NCBI GenBank assembly: GCA_011391185.1
Contig: JAABRB010000130.1
Location: 1 to 8,812, forward strand
Direction: 5' to 3'
Length of the DNA stretch: 8,812 bases
DNA from: Betaproteobacteria bacterium
Lineage (GTDB): Bacteria; Pseudomonadota; Gammaproteobacteria; Burkholderiales; SG8-39
Position numbers and translations under genes: made by a program
Part shown: in pieces, positions 6,960 through 8,812 of the stretch
How positions within the stretch are numbered: the stretch's first letter is position 1
How the letters are laid out: each line of letters starts with the position of its first letter
Notes under the pieces: model-generated
What the model was told of the DNA's origin: nothing
Seen by the model: the letters and a program-made list of their open reading frames with translations, nothing else
The model's database searches: none

Positions 6960-7745
6960 TCAGGGTACGCGGGCGATGACGAGCAGCGCGAACAGGAAGG
7001 CGGTCTCGGCGGTGAACTCGCCCCCGGCGCGGAAACTGCGCTCTTCGGTTGCCCCGACTTGCCTGGCGAGATTTTCAGCCAGCACCGCGACCAAGAACGC
7101 GAACACCACCGCACCGATCGCTGCACCCACCCCATAGGTCGGCAGGATCGCCGCCGCGGCGATGGCGAGCGCGATGATGCCGAGGAACTGCGCATTGGCG
7201 GATTGGCCGGGCGCGGCCGGGCCGGTGTCCCCCGCGGGCGCTTCCTTCATGTAGGTCGGTATCAGCACGCCCACGGAGCGGCCGACCGCGCTCGCCGCCA
7301 GGAGCGCGAGCGCAACCTTGATGGCGCCGGAGACCGTCAGCACCTCGATGGTGCCGACCCGGAGCAGCATGGCGAATACCAGCGCCACGGTTCCCGCATG
7401 CGCGAGGCGTGCGGCATCGACGCGCGGGCAGAAATGTTCGCCAAGCCGGCGGCAGGCCTCGGCAAATCCGTTTTCGCCTGCGGCACCCGTCACCAGCGCC
7501 AAGAACCCGAGCGCCAGTACCGCGCTGATAAAGGCTGGAAGCTGTGCGTAGGCGGCGATGACGAGCACGACGCCGCTCAGCGCCCCGACCACCGCACCGG
7601 CGAGCGGTATCGCCTGCACGGCGGCGGGCGAAGTGGGCTCGGTGCGCGAAGCCGCCCCAGTCTCGCTCTCGCCGGCGATGGGTGGGATCGGCAGGATCAG
7701 GTAGAAGCGCAGCCACGCGATCATGTCGCGCACGAGCGGCGGCAT
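6960..7745 (-). CDS. Degenerate CobS/CobV-family membrane protein, probably not catalytic
   Basis: Polytopic membrane protein of 261 residues resembling adenosylcobinamide-GDP ribazoletransferase (CobS/CobV), which joins the lower ligand in cobalamin synthesis. The likeness is in layout: an N-terminal LRFYLILPIPP block (12-22, compare FITRLPVP), AIPLAGAVVGALSG (45-58, compare FPLIGLLLGAISG), LALVTGAAGENGFAEACRRLG (82-102) where CobS has TGxxHxDGLADTxDG, a GTVALVFAMLLRV block (118-130), and a C-terminal ETAFLFALL helix. The residues that define the enzyme are changed: DGLAD becomes NGFAE, the next Asp is Arg99, the RDSRxGT motif is lost, and the late GGxTGD is missing. No frameshift is visible. 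The start at 7745 has GGGAG six bases upstream. It lies 51 bases downstream of the kinase gene. Family placement is fairly sure; ribazoletransferase activity is doubtful. Confidence 0.72.
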   Translation of the reverse strand: MPPLVRDMIAWLRFYLILPIPPIAGESETGAASRTEPTSPAAVQAIPLAGAVVGALSGVVLVIAAYAQLPAFISAVLALGFLALVTGAAGENGFAEACRRLGEHFCPRVDAARLAHAGTVALVFAMLLRVGTIEVLTVSGAIKVALALLAASAVGRSVGVLIPTYMKEAPAGDTGPAAPGQSANAQFLGIIALAIAAAAILPTYGVGAAIGAVVFAFLVAVLAENLARQVGATEERSFRAGGEFTAETAFLFALLVIARVP

Positions 7746-7796
7746 TGTTGTCTCCCAGCGCCGGCCGAATCTTTACCGGTTGCAAGCGTTGAAATC

Positions 7797-8812
<1,016 letters not shown>

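Overview
The window is GC-rich chromosomal DNA with short gaps and no mobile element, RNA gene or CRISPR array that I can see. The proteins (PAS and HisKA kinases of the alphaproteobacterial PleC/DivJ type, a CobS-family protein beside a kinase, a three-TM retropepsin-like protease, DusA, TauE/SafE) point to an alphaproteobacterium, most likely Hyphomicrobiales (Xanthobacteraceae/Nitrobacteraceae-like). That placement is inferred from protein style only. No intergenic gap exceeds about 170 bases.

Layout, left to right. (1) Positions 1-1624, minus strand: the N-terminal 541 residues of a membrane-bound sensor histidine kinase with two TM segments, an extracytoplasmic region and two PAS domains. 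The window edge cuts it one base into the predicted catalytic His codon. (2) 1794-3164, minus: a Zn-type cation diffusion facilitator with three tandem cytoplasmic C-terminal domains instead of one. (3) 3327-4313, plus: an orphan Bug/TctC-type periplasmic solute-binding protein, divergent from the CDF gene. (4) 4385-5398, plus: DusA, a tRNA-dihydrouridine synthase, preceded by a strong hairpin that overlaps its Shine-Dalgarno. (5) 5395-6231, plus: a TauE/SafE-family permease that overlaps dusA by ATGA. (6) A minus-strand cluster from the right edge down to 6228: a second PleC/DivJ-type kinase (3' part), a CobS-family membrane protein that has lost the acidic signature residues, and a membrane-anchored clan AA aspartic protease. 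The protease stop overlaps the TauE stop tail-to-tail.

The plus-strand genes are housekeeping or transport (tRNA modification, anion export, solute capture). The minus-strand right-hand cluster joins a kinase, a probably non-catalytic CobS-like membrane protein and a membrane protease. The last two lie in the same reading frame, separated by a single TGA and four codons. The points most worth a second look are the degenerate CobS-like protein and its neighbours, the triple-CTD CDF transporter, and the hairpin at the dusA start. I see no clear evidence for an entirely new system.
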